Source: Ananas comosus
Lineage: Eukaryota > Streptophyta > Magnoliopsida > Poales > Bromeliaceae
Assembly: GCF_001540865.1 (NCBI RefSeq)
Contig: NC_033622.1
Location: 11,051,331 to 11,115,330, forward strand
Length of the DNA stretch: 64,000 nucleotides
Direction: 5' to 3'
The position numbers were made by a program, and so were the translations under genes. The stretch's first letter is position 1; each line of letters opens with the position of its first letter. The notes beneath the pieces were generated by a model, which made no database searches, was not told the DNA's origin, and worked only from the letters and a program-made list of their open reading frames with translations. Positions 11,224 through 24,545 of this stretch are shown one piece after another.

Positions 11224-14200
11224 TTAGGAAACAAATTGGAAAATAAAAAACTTACGTGCATACCGAAAATGAAGTATGTATATTATGCATGATCTCACCA
11301 ATGTTTTGATCAGCTTACTGTAATTAGATAAGTCAAAACTACATTACGCGCAATGCAGTTCATATTCATTTTAACATTAGATATTTTTCTATCTTCGAAT
11401 TGTATAAAAGATTAGAGTTGAATTTTTCAGAAGTTAAATGTAAAAATACTTATTATATGTAATATATAAGTACATTATTGAACTCTGGTAAACTCAAGAT
11501 CACTACTAATAAAACAAGTGACACTTGTTTATAGAAATTAATTTTTAATGACTAACTCTCTAGAGGATTCACTCTTCTATTTTTTTTTTTTTTTTTTTCA
11601 GTTTCTTCTTAATAAAAACACTAGAAGATCAAAACAAAGACATATTTCATGATATTAAAATTTACTGCCGTAACTTTAAGAATTAATTTAAAGGATATAT
11701 TATGCTACACTTAATTAGGAGGCTTATATTCCAAGTTCATAAAGTTTGAATACGAATTTTTTATAGTCAAATAATTCTTCATTGTATATAATTGAGTTTT
11801 TAACTAATTTTGAAATAATTTTTTGGACTTAATTGAGAAACTAAAATTGATTCCATTTGATTAGATTCTGATTTTAAAATGTGGAACATCAAGTATTTAC
11901 TGCAGTGTATGAAATATAGAGTACAATTGATTTCTTAACTAATTTTGCAATAATTGTTTGGAATTAATTGATGCATGCACATAATAGATTTTTTAAAATG
12001 CATATCTTTTTTGCTTCTAGGTTTTAGAGATATTATAAATTGATTCCATTTGATTAGATTCAGATTTTAAAATGTGAAACATCAAGTATTAGTGCAGTGT
12101 ACGTAGAAATATAGAAGGTATATAAGACTGTACGGACAACCCGTGAAAGTATGTAATTTTTTCACTAAGAGATACCCCGGTCCATTTATAACTTTTTTTA
12201 AGGCTAAATTGTAGGAAATTTCTTTATAAATACCCTTTTTTTAATTTTTTTTTCATTCATTTTTAAAAATCTATATTTTACCTCTTCAATATTTCAAGTG
12301 TTGCATTTAGATAGACCGTCCCTAGAGCAAGTGGCAAAGGGCTTATTGGTTGGTACCCGAGACCCAAGTTCGAATCCTAGTTGATTCACATTTCTAGCTA
12401 AGTTTATTTCTAAATGAAATAAACGAAGCAAGTAGCGTGCTACCTATCTCTCTCTCAAAAAAAGTGTTGCATTTAGGCTTTCCCTCTCTGAAGGTTCCAT
12501 CACTATTCCGCCCATATCTTATAATTTATATCGAAAATGCCTTTAAGAATGATAAAAATATATAGTTTTTTTTCTTATTAAAGAAGTAAGGATAATTTGA
12601 TCATTTTGCTTTTTCCATTAACACTATATCCCGCTGAAAACATTTGTGAAATTTTAAGGGGCAAAATATGGGTTTTTAAAGTCAATGAGGGAAAGTAAAA
12701 AAATGGATATTTACAAGAAGATTTTCTGTATTTTAGTTTTCATTCAAATTTTTATTAAATTTAATTACTCAATTATTAATTAGTCTAGTTTTATTTGCTA
12801 AAAGTAATCAAAATTATTTAATTCGGTGAAATCACTAATAAATTGGAGAAAAGCTCTATTTTTTTTTTTAACTTAAATCACTTCATTAAAAAAAAAAATC
12901 AAAAGTTAAGGAGATGTCAATTAAAAAAGGAAATAAAATGTAAGAAAAGAACCTGTGAACTTGAGAAAATTTTCAAACAACCACTGAAATTTATCTTTGC
13001 CATATAGACCCCTTATAGTTTATCAAATAGTTTACATGTTTCTCTTTTCAATCGAAATATAATTTTGTAAAGCTTTGAAATGCAAAAAACCTCTATTTTT
13101 TCTATTCTAACATATGAAAAACTTAATAAAAATTGAAGGTAGACTCACTTTATTCCTCAAGCTTGATACTTAATTACCATAATAACTAGAACAATTTTTT
13201 TTTTTTTTTTTGAGTTACTATAGTAATACAAAAGTCATGTGCAAGACATTGTGATCACAATGATTATTTAATTTGTAACTTCACTTAAGGACTGAGGCCT
13301 ATTAAACTAATTGATAAAATTTGAACAGTCTAATTGCCAAAATTTAAAGTTTAGAGATATGTTTACAGAAGTGCTAAAGATTAGGAGGCTTTATACATTT
13401 TTTAAATAGAAAAATAAAAGTTTAAGGGTCCATTTCTCTATACATTTTCAGGATGAGAATGCTACAAATACACCGTGCATGATATACACCACCATCCATC
13501 TAATAGGAGGAATATTATTGGTGAACCCTTGGATGAAGTGTATGCCTTATGTCTTTTACATCCGAGGGCTATTATTTATTGTCTATTACATTAATTTTTT
13601 TAATTTTTTTTAAAAGTCATGTCACATTATTTTTTTTTTTTAAATTTTAGGATGGAGGGTGTAAAATCTACACTCCTTTTGTGGGATGTGTAAATAAAAT
13701 TTTTCTTTAGTAGATAGTGGCATTTATTAGCCATATCATATAACAAATGAAATATCTCTACCCATTCAATGGATGAAAGTGTAAAATTTGCACCCAAATG
13801 GCAAATACCAACAGCATTTATCTTTGAGTTTTGCCTTAGTTCCTGACAGTTTCTTTTTTACTGTAATTAACTTAGAACCATCTAATATTTTTTTACTTTT
13901 GATAAAATAGCCCACACCAACTCTAATAAGACTCTACTTGCTCATATAAACCGTAAAAATGGTATAATAGCCTCCTCAATCTTGCAATCGATTTTTAATT
14001 TTTTTGAAAGAGTTTAGTGGCGTATCCAACTCTACGCTATAATATTAAAATTTTTAAATAAATAGGAAGTGTTGCGTACAAAGTCGAGGCAATTTTAGAT
14101 GCTGAAAATGACTTAGAGGGTGATGAGACTAGAGTTGACGCAATGAGTGTGGATAGGAAAGAAGAAGTTTGGGATCAAAGTGAAAAAAAAATTGTAATAT

Positions 14201-14973
14201 TAAGAAACAATTGTGTGATTAATCCTAATGATTAACAGGGTTTAATTGCATAATATATGCATATTAAAAAAAAAAATTGACATGAATTAAAATAAAAAAT
14301 TGGGATAAAGGATGGGAATTAATGGTGCAATTAATTGATAATTTAAAAATCAAGTCGAATCTGGTTGGATCGTAATCCAGTCATATAAAACGGTTTGGTT
14401 CATTCCTTTGAACCGAATAAGTCAAAACAAATTGTTTTGAACCGCTCGGACTGCCGGTTCAACAATCGAACCGATGAACCAACCCAATTTTAATCAAGCC
14501 GGCTGAATTTTTTTTTATCAAATCATATTAAAATCAAGCGACTTAAAATCAATCCAACTCATTTCATTTTCAATTAACACCGGTTAGTCTTATAAAAAGT
14601 AAAGTTTGAAAATTTATATCTACTTAATTTAGTTCAGAAATCAATATTTTATAATTAAATATAATTAATATTTATATATTTCTAATTATATTAGAATTAA
14701 AAATAATAATTAAATATATTTAGGATGTCATGCTGACATCATTTGAACCAATTATCTATTTTTGTGCCACTTGTTTGCGCCGAGTTATAAAACATTGAAA
14801 TTAAAATCCAGCCGTAATTTTCAGAGGACTGTACGGAGCCCAAGCGTTGGACGGACGAGATCTTCCAGATTCGTTAAACAATTCGAGCCGACAATGTGGA
14901 CGGTCGAGATCGCCGAGTCATCTCTGCGCGTCCTCTCCGTCTCACTCCGCCACTCTCGCCGACCATCCGGACG
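11224..14973. other. AT-rich intergenic region upstream of the DUF1279 gene
   Basis: No gene was recognised. It contains a SINE (12311-12461), a direct duplication about 190 bases apart (11847-11930 and 12037-12121, both opening attgattccatttgattag), a MITE-like stretch with gtgtaaaat phrases at about 13450-13800, and a stretch near 14340-14560 rich in gaaccg-type words. The region just before 14974 is GC-richer and should hold the promoter and 5' UTR of the next gene; no clear TATA box was identified. Confidence 0.45.
12311..12461 (+). mobile_element. tRNA-derived SINE, complete, with 15 bp target-site duplication
   Basis: The best copy in the window. The tRNA-like head (agagcaagtggcaaagggct, then gttcgaatcctag as B box) is followed by a tRNA-unrelated body and a ctctctctc-A-tail. 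The duplication aagtgttgcatttag flanks it at 12296-12310 and 12462-12476. The length of about 150 bp fits a short plant SINE transcribed by RNA polymerase III. Confidence 0.88.
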
Positions 14974-17900
14974 ATGTCGTCGGCCCCGGTGCGGTGCTCC
15001 GCCCGCTGGATCTCGTCACCGCAGGTGAGGATAAGAAACCCCTCACCATCTTCGATGGTTGCGCACTTGTGCTTCGTCTCTAATCTCTTCCTCCTCCTCC
15101 TCCTCCTCCTCCTCCTCATCTCTGATACAAAATCATCAACCAAGTTTAATTTCAGCTTAACAATGGCGCCTCTCCCCCGAGCTTCACCTCTAGGGTTTCG
15201 CCCTGCGGCAGAGCACGTCGGAGAGTTTCCTCTTTGTGCTCGTTTGTAGCCCCCATGTGCTGCTCCAAGAATGATCATGGTGAGGTGAGATTGATTTAAT
15301 CCATTCCATCCTGATTGGTTCCTGGGCTTAATTAGAATTAGGTCATCCTCGGGTGCTTATTTTGCGGATTTTTGTACATTATATGTGATGTGCTCTGGCT
15401 AATTCTCGGTATTTTGTGATTTGCAATGAAGTAATAAGATAGTATGTTCCAATGGAGCAGATCCGTATCAGTAGTTATACCTTCATTCAGATATAAATAA
15501 ACTATGTTTAGATTGTCCAAAAATATTTGTATGATCATGAATAAATGATCAAGGAAATTCTTGAATTATAGATGGTGTGTTGACCTGTTTTTCGGGATAA
15601 ATGGTGGTATAATGTGATATGTTTCTAGATTGGGATCTCATTCCCTTCCCCCTTATCTATCTCTATCTCTCTAATATCTTTTTCTTAGGAGGTTCGATCC
15701 TCTCGAAGTGATCGTTTATCCCTATTGATACAATAGAATCGTATCATAATGTTAATAAAGTAGCGGATTAAGTTGTCTTTGTATTTTCTTCGATTTTGGA
15801 TGACTGTAATTAGATTATATTCTGTCAGGCGGATGCAGGTCATGTTGGGGATGCTGAAGTGGTGTCTGTGGATCCGACTGGTAATTTTGTTTGCGGCACA
15901 TCGTAGCTTTGGTCATTTATTTTAAATCTTAATGATATTTATGTTAACATTGTTTATCACATTTTTTACCCCTTTTTTTTTGTTTTTATGGTTTCAGGTT
16001 CGGAGCAGTGTGGTGGCAAACAATCTATTCGATCATTTTCATCGAAAGAGTACTCTTTTCTTGCTGTAAATACAAAGTCTACTGTAGACAAAAATTAAGG
16101 GACTAAGGGCTTGATTTGGTGTTGTTGCCGTCTTTTCATTCTTTTGAATACGTATTCTGTGTGATCGGACCTGCTGGGCAGATGCACTTTCTCTACTCTT
16201 TTTAATGTTGGTTATCTGGTGATTAGATGTAGAACGGCATGTTGTTCGGAAAACCAGAGAAGGGAAAGTTGCTATGAAATATTGCTTTTTGTTGCCAAAT
16301 CTTGTAGATGTATAGATTGCAAGCAGTCAGTCTTCCACTGTCACATTCCTTTGCATAAGATTTGTGTTAACAAAAAAACAACAAAAAAGGCAGCAGTACT
16401 ACGTGAGACCTAAATTCCTGACTCTATATTTGAATTTGGTGAACTGCATTGCAGAAAGAACTCATCGAAACTTTTAGGAGAGAAGATTGATTTTTATGCT
16501 ACTAATAAATAGGGTTATTAGATGAGCTTACGATCACTTGTGCTGGTAGAGGAAATGTGACTCATTGATCTAAATGTGGTAGAAGACTGTTGATATGTTA
16601 GGACAAGGCTTATTTTGTTGTGGTTAATATTGTAAATAGTAGTAATCATCAATCTCAGTCATCACATAAGTCCCTCAAGATAACAAGGTTCATATATTCT
16701 GTCTCCACTTTAATTCCTCTTCTCCAACTTGTTAATATTTATAGTGGGTCCTCTTTGCAATATGGATTATTCCGTGAGAAACTAAGGAGGTTAATTGTAA
16801 TTTGGACTCCATGGACTCCATTGTATCAAACTTTATTGAATTTCTTCTTGCATTTCGATATGCTTATTCATTTATATCGTTGAAAGTTTGAAGATTTCAA
16901 AGCCTTCTTTTAGTTGTGGAACTCATGTCAATTTGTTTCGATTTCCATTAACCACATGTTTTGTTTATGTCATTCAATTGTATATTACAAGAATGAGTTT
17001 TAAGTGTCCTGTGATTACGCACAGCTAATCTTGGAAAATGAAATTTTGGACTGTCTAACTGGAGTACAAATTCAATGTTCCTCAGGTTGCTGCAGAAGTT
17101 AAAGAGATATGGTACTGCAGGGGTATTATCGTATGGGCTACTTAATACTGTATATTACCTCTCAACTTTTCTCTTGGTCTGGTGAGTAATATTTACTAGA
17201 TTTTTATAGTTCTTCATATACCTCTGAACAGCAGTTTGAGTGCTTACAGCATATATAATTGATACTTGCACGGGGAGATCTAATTAAATGTTGAACTCTT
17301 ATGTCTCCGAATCTGTGCTAATTGTTTAATATACCAATATGAGAGAGAGGAGTGGGGGGCTGTATTGTCATTCCAGTGCCATCTATTAGAGGTCTTTTTC
17401 CCCCCTTCTCTTCAATCACTCGCAATATTTTGCTTTCCAGGTTTTACTTTGCTCCAGCTCCTGGTAGGATGGGCTATGCTGCAGCTGTTGACAGGTTATG
17501 ACTGGAATATTTTTACTGTTCAGGTCATATTCTAGAATTCTTACTATCAACTAATGCTTTCCTTCGTAATACAGATTTCTCAAATTAATGGCGATGGTGT
17601 GGGCCGGCAGCCAAGTAACCAAAATCTTACGAGCAGGAGGGTTCGTTCATAGTCCTTATTTATTGACATCTAGTCTATTCTACTGAACACTATATATTCT
17701 GAGAGAGAATTGTATTTCTGGTCAAACCCAATTATAATGTCCAATTAAACATAAAATTGTTTTTTCTTGGTTATCCTTGGATGACGCTGCATAACCCATT
17801 GATTGGAAAAGGTTACTCCCACTAAATTTACAATCAAAGCTATTCCGAAGGATTGATTTGCTTTTATTCACTATGCTAGGGCACTTGCGCTAGCTCCTTT

Positions 17901-18104
17901 TGTTGACAGAGGATTGTCATGGTTCACAGTCAAGTTCAAGTTTGAGTCTGAAACAAAGGTGCAAGTTAGATCAATGTACCCATTTTTTATTGAAGCATTT
18001 CATCTAACTTTTCTCTACCCTTTCAGGCATTTGCTGCGATCGTAGGTCTATGTTTTGGACTGGCCCTTCTCTTGTTCCTGGGGTTGACATTGCTTTGGGC
18101 GTAG
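14974..18104 (+). CDS. DUF1279/FAM210-like membrane protein, probably plastid-targeted, 9 exons
   Basis: Exons: 14974-15024, 15156-15284, 15829-15880, 15998-16007, 17086-17181, 17441-17494, 17575-17640, 17880-17958, 18027-18104; all GT-AG, total 204 residues. Residues 1 to about 60 are rich in Ser, Arg and Ala with few acids (MSSAPVRCSARWISSPQ start), like a chloroplast transit peptide. Residues about 85-204 match my recollection of the plant DUF1279 family: KLKRYGTAGVLSYGLLNT, then WFYFAPAPGRMGY, a WAGSQVTKILRAGGALALAP block and a C-terminal hydrophobic helix ending LLWA. Two membrane segments are likely, about 94-116 and 182-202. The biochemical role of this plant family is not known to me. 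The ATG at 14974 is the only one in frame ahead of the transit-like stretch. The 10-base exon 4 is inferred because it alone restores the frame; its donor (gtgtgg) is weak. Confidence 0.8.
15089..15117 (+). repeat. (CTC)n microsatellite in intron 1
   Basis: About nine CTC triplets lie in the intron between exons 1 and 2 of the DUF1279 gene. Confidence 0.9.
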
Positions 18105-19836
18105 ACATTCAATTAATAAGGGGAATCACTTTGAGATACATTACGAATTAAGAAATTATTTTGTTGCGTAAATTTCTCATGTTTTTGGTAGTAGATGATT
18201 GTCAATGTTACATTATATGTAATGTTCATTATATTGCAACAAATATTGTATTAGTGTCATTAAACATCTTCCCAATTTCAGGTGAGGAATCTGGAGGTAG
18301 AAATTTATGCTGTTTTCTATTTCGGAAAAGCTGACCCAAGGAAGAAAAGATTGTTTTCAGTAAATTTATTATCAAGCCTAGTATTATTTCTGCACCTTTT
18401 TGGTTAAACTTCGGGAATTGTCAAACTTTGAGAAGGTCATGTAATTTTGGAATGATACCTATCATTACAAATTGTGGTGTACAAAATCAGTTTGATATAA
18501 CTTGTATGTATAAATTATTTTATTAGCTGTTGATCTCTCAGTAAACCTCATATCAACATCGAAAACTGTGAGGACAAAATTATCGATGTAAGAGGGATAT
18601 CTAAAAACGAAGAAATTTACTTTGTTTAATATCTTTGTTTTTTCACCTACGGCACTGTTACATTTAAGCATCGAGTTACAGAAATAGTAAGTTTTTTCAT
18701 CTGCAGTAATTTTACATTTAGTTTTGAATTCAAAATATTTGTAATGTTTGTCCGTTGTTTGATGGACATTTACCCAATCCCGCTCTTTTGGATTCTTCTT
18801 GCGGATCCTCTCTTTTCTTTGATATCTCTCATGCTTCTTAACCCGTCGCCTGTTAAGCTTTCTTATCTTATTTCATAAATTGAATTTTTGAATTTTTTAT
18901 TAATATTTAAATACTATTTATTAGAATATGTAATTAGGCTGTAATGTTTTTCATAGTACTATGTAATTGATATTTGTAGATCTTCGGCCTTTGGATGAAA
19001 AACTGTGGGGTTAGAACAATAGCGATTTTTTTAGGATTTAGTGGTGATTAGTGAAATAGTAATGATTGATAAATAGTCAAGGGGTGGATCTAATGGATCT
19101 AATGGTAAAAAAATTAGTAGCATCTAAGTATTTAGTAGTATTAGAAACACTTTAGTCGTGCTTTTAAAATATATAAGATTTTGTTTGGTATTACAGGCCA
19201 GCTAATACTATAGAATTAGATAGAATTGGGGTAAAAAATAATAAAAATTAAAATAAGTTACCACTTACAAAAATTGAAGTACGTTATGCTCCTCTTAGCT
19301 CTAGTGCAAGGTGTCCATGAGACCGGGTAAAAGTTTTTTTTCTTTTTTCTTTTTTTTGCTGCATTGTCTAGGCTCTGCTTCATTCCGCTTCTTTTGGGTA
19401 AGAATCAAGCAGGCCCATTCAGATCCATATTCTACATAGAATTGATCAAAACTTGTTTGTTTGTTTGCTCATTTAGCCTATTTTAAGATTTTATAAATCT
19501 AATCGACAAAGTTATAAATGAACTAGAACTTAAACCACACATCTCTTCATGTTAGATTTTGATTTAAGTTTATAGTTATCTAAATTGAAAATAAATTCTA
19601 CTCTAATTAGAATAAACTTGGACTATATAGAGTATAAGTGAGACTCTAATTCAACTAGAGATAGAATTTGGCTTACCATTTTAGCCATATATTATATATA
19701 CATACTATGGCTAAGTTAATAAAGCCGCAACTCTAATTAATTCGTGCTTTAATTATATAGAGCTAATTACGTTGTTAGTAGCCCTTTCATAGGGAGTAAC
19801 AACCTAATCAGCCGGTGCACATTGAACAGAGTCTTC
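18105..19836. other. 3' flank of the DUF1279 gene and intergenic DNA
   Basis: The 3' UTR begins at 18105. No further exon, ORF of note or bounded repeat was recognised up to the SINE at 19837. Confidence 0.4.
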
Positions 19837-19977
19837 TTTTTTTTTTTTTTTGAGAGAGAGATAGGTAGCACACTACCCGCTTCGTTTATTTTATTTAGAA
19901 ATAAACTTAGCTTGAAATGTGAATCAATTAGGATTCGAACTTGGATCTCGGGTACTAACCACCAAGCCCTTTGCCAT
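19837..19977 (-). mobile_element. tRNA-derived SINE, slightly 5'-truncated
   Basis: Same family as 12311-12461 in reverse: T-run and gagagagagataggtagcac at the left (its 3' end), the aaataaacttag body and the aggattcgaact B-box complement. The first bases of the tRNA head are missing. Imperfect flanking repeats acagagtctt and acatagtctt look like the target-site duplication. Confidence 0.75.
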
Positions 19978-22679
19978 TCAACATAGTCTTGAAGTTTAGA
20001 TCCATCTAGTTTGGTAGCCAAACTATATAAATTTCATTATATTTTTTTATTTTCTTTACTTGCGTTAATTTTCTTGGAAATTATTTTTCACTGTTTCAAA
20101 TTTAACACCTGGAAAGTTAGATTACAAAAGAATAATATTTGACAAGTTTCTTTCTTTTTGTTGTAAACAAATAAATTTGGGCTTCAAATCTTCCCCGTGT
20201 GTATATATATATATATATATAGATAATGTTAGTGCAATACACGTTATTAATTATTAGAAAAGTTTAATTTTTTTAAGTATTTTTTATTTTAGCGCAACTT
20301 TTATATGATGCAATAATGTATTTAAATCTGTATCTAAAAAATTTAAAATTAAAATCCGCTATTAAGAAAGATATGTATTAAATAGAATAATTCAACAAGT
20401 AATCTCTAATCAAAATTTATCTTTTGAAAATAAATAGAAAAACTAAAATATATTAGGAAAATAGAAATTTGAATTAAATAGAAAAATAAAATCCGTTATC
20501 TTAAAAGAAATTATTTTTAAAATATAAATAGATAATATCTAAAAAAGTATTATTAAAATAAATAAGAAAATATCTTTTACAGGATTTTCACATCCGTAAT
20601 TGTATATAGAAAACTTACTTTTGAAATTAAATCTATAAAAAATTATATTGTAGGATTTTCACATCAGTATTGTTATGGAGAGATTTACATATTGATTACG
20701 TCGGTATTTCTATATTTTATTTTATATGTTTAAATTTTTCGTACGGAAAGAGAAAATGAGGCGCGATATTTTTCCGCCCGAAAAAATGGTCTGTCGACAG
20801 ACCCAATTTGAATATACTGTTTTTATATAGTGTACTCTATATATATATAATATATTTATATAGGATAATATAATATACTATATATATAGAATTAGGCTGG
20901 AATACATTAATAGTAAAATGCTCTTTTTAGCTATCAAGTTTTTACTTGGAGATGAAAATTGTAGGGTCAGGATGATATTAGTCAGTTATAGTTGAGTGTC
21001 CCTAGGTTGAGTGGTGCTTCACTGGCTTTAATATTTAATCTAATGTTTAGAAATAATGAAAGAGTTGATCAAAGGCCCTAGGAAACTGGTAGAACAATAA
21101 GATTTTGCTACTAATAGACCAGTCCAACTCTATATATAGTATATATATATATTATATATATATAATATATTATATATATAGATGTTGATATATATAGGTA
21201 TCTAACGAATGAATGATCAAAGGGTAGATTTACGGGTAAAAAATTTGCAAGCACTAGTACTTGATGCTTGCTTACAAGCACAAATCGGCGACTCTAGTAT
21301 AGGAATTGGTTTCTTAATCCTATTGAAAGATATAGTTTTGTGGTGTTGTGATTTTTGGCCATCGGATTAATGGATGTACTGGTTGAATGAATTGTTATGT
21401 GTGACTCCTAGGGTTGAAGTAGTTTTGTGTTAATAGTATAATCTAAGGATGGAAATGATCAAAGAGGTAGATCTACATAAAAAAATTTACAAAACCAAGT
21501 GCTTGTGCTTTTACAAACACCAATACGGATTCTATTAGCGATGAGCTTCTATGCTTTTAAAAGCACCAAATTATTGATGTTTGGTAGATTTTTGACCATT
21601 GATAGGGTTTTACGTTATGATTGATATGGTTCCCCTAGGTTTGAGCAGGGTTGGTTGCAATAGTTATGAATTAAACGTGATTAATGATCAAAATGATAGA
21701 CTATAACGGTAAAAGACAAGCACCAAATGAGTTGATACTGTACAAGCACCGTAGCGAACTCTATATATTAGCATGATTTAGGAGACAGTAAGAATGTATT
21801 TGTTGACTTGAGGCATAAAATGGAATAAACACTTTATCCTTCTATTCATCTAAACACTGCTAAGAGCGAGGGAGTTTATTTATCCCTCTTAACGGTCGAA
21901 TAACCCTTAAGAGGGGGATTTGTTGTTACACCGTTGGTGAATACAAAATTTTCATCTTGTATACCGTCTGACTGCTTTAATATAAAATAATTTATATTAA
22001 CTATATGATATTATATCATTTATTAAACTAATTAGCTAATTAAAATTAACTAATTTAATATAAATATTATCCAAATTAATATTGTTATTAGTGCTGTTAT
22101 ACGAATAACGCTATATCTTTTGTATTAATAATTAATATTTCCAACAAACTAATTAATGTAATTAAGTTAATTAATTAATTTATAATATATTTAATGTATT
22201 GCCTAATTTGACTTTATTAAATATTTATTAGTTAGATATTTTATTAATTAACGAGTACCATGGTTAATTGATTAATGATTAATTAATCTGGCTTAATTGA
22301 TATGTATTAATTAACATTTATGATTTCTAATAATATTCGTGTAATTAATTTTTTAAGATATAAATTTGAGATTTTAAAATTTTAAAATTTAATTTTTGAT
22401 TTTTAAAATTTAAAGTTTATATTTTAATTTTAAATATAATATAAATATAAAATTATCTAATTTAATATAAAGAAGAAGAATAATGATTATTATTTTATTT
22501 ATAACTACGCCTTTTATCTTATTCCATCTCACCTAATCAAACATATTTTTCTTATTTAGGAATACACCCAATGTTCACTCAAACGCAAAATTGATCTATC
22601 CGCTTAATACCTCAATTATATATCGCCGGAATAACCCCTGTTTTGCTTTTCTCCGAACACTACGATTAAGAATCCTATG
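19978..22679. other. Very AT-rich region with (TA)n tracts and MITE-like pieces
   Basis: TA-rich runs occur at about 20199-20220, 20840-20890 and 21140-21180. Between 21180 and 21780 the phrases gatcaaagggtaga, ggtaaaa and aagcacc recur, in the style of the MITE fragment at 25682-25810, so this is probably a cluster of overlapping decayed MITEs. No gene was seen. The stretch 21880-22480 is AATTAATT-rich. Confidence 0.4.
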
Positions 22680-22986
22680 TAATATATGTGAATTATGTTT
22701 GGAGACCCATCTATGTTGATTCTTAACTCTTCCTCAATTATTCATTATTTAATTTTTTGACAATGTTTGAGGCGCGGGTTTAATTTTCTTTTCAAAAATT
22801 ACGGTATTTTTATTTAAACGATAAAATTTTATCAGATTGATAGGTATTTTATCAATTTTTTTCCTATAAGTTCAAATTATTTTTAATAAATAAAATAAAT
22901 TAATTAATAGTTAAGTAACAAGAAATTTGATATAAATTCAATAAAAAATATAGAGTTGAGAAGTCATTTGGGGGAATGCAGGGTCA

Positions 22987-23672
22987 AGTATTGCGTTTGA
23001 TTTGAGAATTAAATTTTGGAGAACATCTTTTGTTGTTCTCGAGAATAGAGGATATTCCGGTATAAGTTGTAAATTATGTTTGGATGTTGTTTGTTTATTT
23101 TTAGAGAATATTCTTGATAATGTTAGGGTGTTTATGTTGGAATAAGATGTTGAAAATATAAAAATTAAATAGGACGACAAATTTGCAGGTAAATATAATA
23201 ATTAAATATGATTTAATAAATTAAGTATTAGAATAAATTAATAACAAATTAAGTATATTTGTACATTATTTTGAAAATATTAATTTAGTAGTATTCAATT
23301 TAAACATTTATTTAAATTTATTCAAAATTAATTTAAAAATATAAATATTTAAAATGGAGTAACACTTATTAAATTAATCATTCAATCTATTTTCTTTTAT
23401 TTTATTAAATTAAATATTGATTTATAATTTTTTTTGTTCATTTGAGGCAAAGGATTTAAAGGGCAAAATGGAAAGTTTCAGAGGAATCCAAGTTGTTCCG
23501 TCCAGTTCTCCCAACTGAGGAGAATAGGCTTAACGGGTTATTTTTGGAACAACTCATTAAGCTGGGAACAAAAAATTCTTTTTTTTTATTTTCTTTTCGT
23601 TTGGGTATTGATTGAGGAATATTCCATTTTGTTTTGGAATATTCTCCAACCAAACGCAACCTTATATAATAC
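22987..23672. mobile_element. Insertion of about 0.68 kb in the left arm of the inverted duplication
   Basis: The right arm runs straight from the outer to the inner block, whereas the left arm is interrupted here. The insert starts near attgcgtttga and ends near ccaaacgcaacc, so short inverted ends (tgcgtttg/caaacgca) are visible. Inside, ggagaacat and gaatattctcc echo each other in inverse orientation. No coding region and no clear target-site duplication were found, so the superfamily is undetermined. Confidence 0.5.
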
Positions 23673-24022
23673 ATAGGCTTAGCTCCACGTCGATTGTGAA
23701 ATTAACCCAAGTCAAGAGGCAGTCCATATACTGCATGAGCCGAGTTCCTTGCTCCCTCGTCCTTAGGTATAGATCAGTATTTCAATAAATAAATTTTTTT
23801 GTTTGCTTTATTCTTTTTTTTTCTTTTTTATATTTTTTATCTGACAAATTAGATTTTTTTATATTTATAATATATAATTTGCAGCTGGTTAAATGTTCTG
23901 TTTTTCCATTTGTCCCTAAGCTAATATGCAGATTTGAATACAACATATCTATAAAAAAAAATCGTCTAATTATATTATGCTAGAATTTCTAATCCAATTA
24001 TATTAGGCATATATAATATATA

Positions 24023-24055
24023 CTAGTATAGTGAACCGCGCGTTGCGGTGAATAG
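24023..24055 (-). mobile_element. Helitron 3' terminus (hairpin + CTAG), minus strand
   Basis: Read on the minus strand this is a short GC stem (ACCGC paired with GCGGT), about ten bases, then CTAG followed by T. That is the standard 3' end of plant Helitrons inserted between A and T. The adjoining 0.45 kb resembles the Helitron at 51336 (gatatttaactttagttttt is shared). Confidence 0.7.
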
Positions 24056-24476
24056 ATAATATCCGATATTTAACTTTAGTTTTTGTACTAAATTTTTTTA
24101 AAAAAAATTATAATATTTGACTATTTTTGTTACTATCATACTTCAAACATAAAGAACAAACAAAAAGAAAGAAAAATAAAACTATAAAAGAAAAAAATTT
24201 GATGTATGGATAATTTGAAGAAATATTTAAGATCTTATAAAAGAAGTTAAAGAAAGAAAAAATAGTAAATACATAAGAAAAATAAAAATTTTTTAAATAA
24301 CAAACAAATAAAAATAGAAACAGCTAAAACAACAGTAGTAAGAGCAGCTATAAATACAATGAAATTTAGAATTGTAGAAGTTGAAAAAAAAACTGCAAAA
24401 GTTGGCTCAAAGAAAAATCAATAGTCAGTAAAGAACGAAGGAAAGAATGAAATAAGACTAATAGAAAAAGTTTTTA

Positions 24477-24545
24477 AAAAATGTTACTAACCAACTATCC
24501 CAAAAATATACGACTGCAATAGTACAAAAATTAATAGTAGCAACA
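24477..24545. other. Spacer (loop) of the inverted duplication
   Basis: About 69 bases not shared in inverse orientation separate the two inner arms. The left part (actaaccaactatcccaaaa) continues the Helitron family sequence seen near 51885. Confidence 0.7.

Larger units (their letters stand above)
22680..24476 (+). repeat. Left arm of a large inverted duplication
   Basis: Two blocks pair with the right arm in inverse orientation. The outer block 22680-22986 pairs with 25347-25664 and is clearly diverged. The inner block 23673-24476 pairs with 24546-25346 and becomes nearly identical towards the centre. They are separated on this side by an insertion at 22987-23672. The inner block contains a Helitron 3' terminus at 24023. 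A 14-base difference (gtccatatactgca near 23732) distinguishes this arm from the right one. Confidence 0.8.

Noticed and set aside
12362..12376. tRNA gene suggested by the gttcgaatcc B box
   Set aside because: There is no cloverleaf with an acceptor stem; the box belongs to the SINE head, repeated in the other copies.
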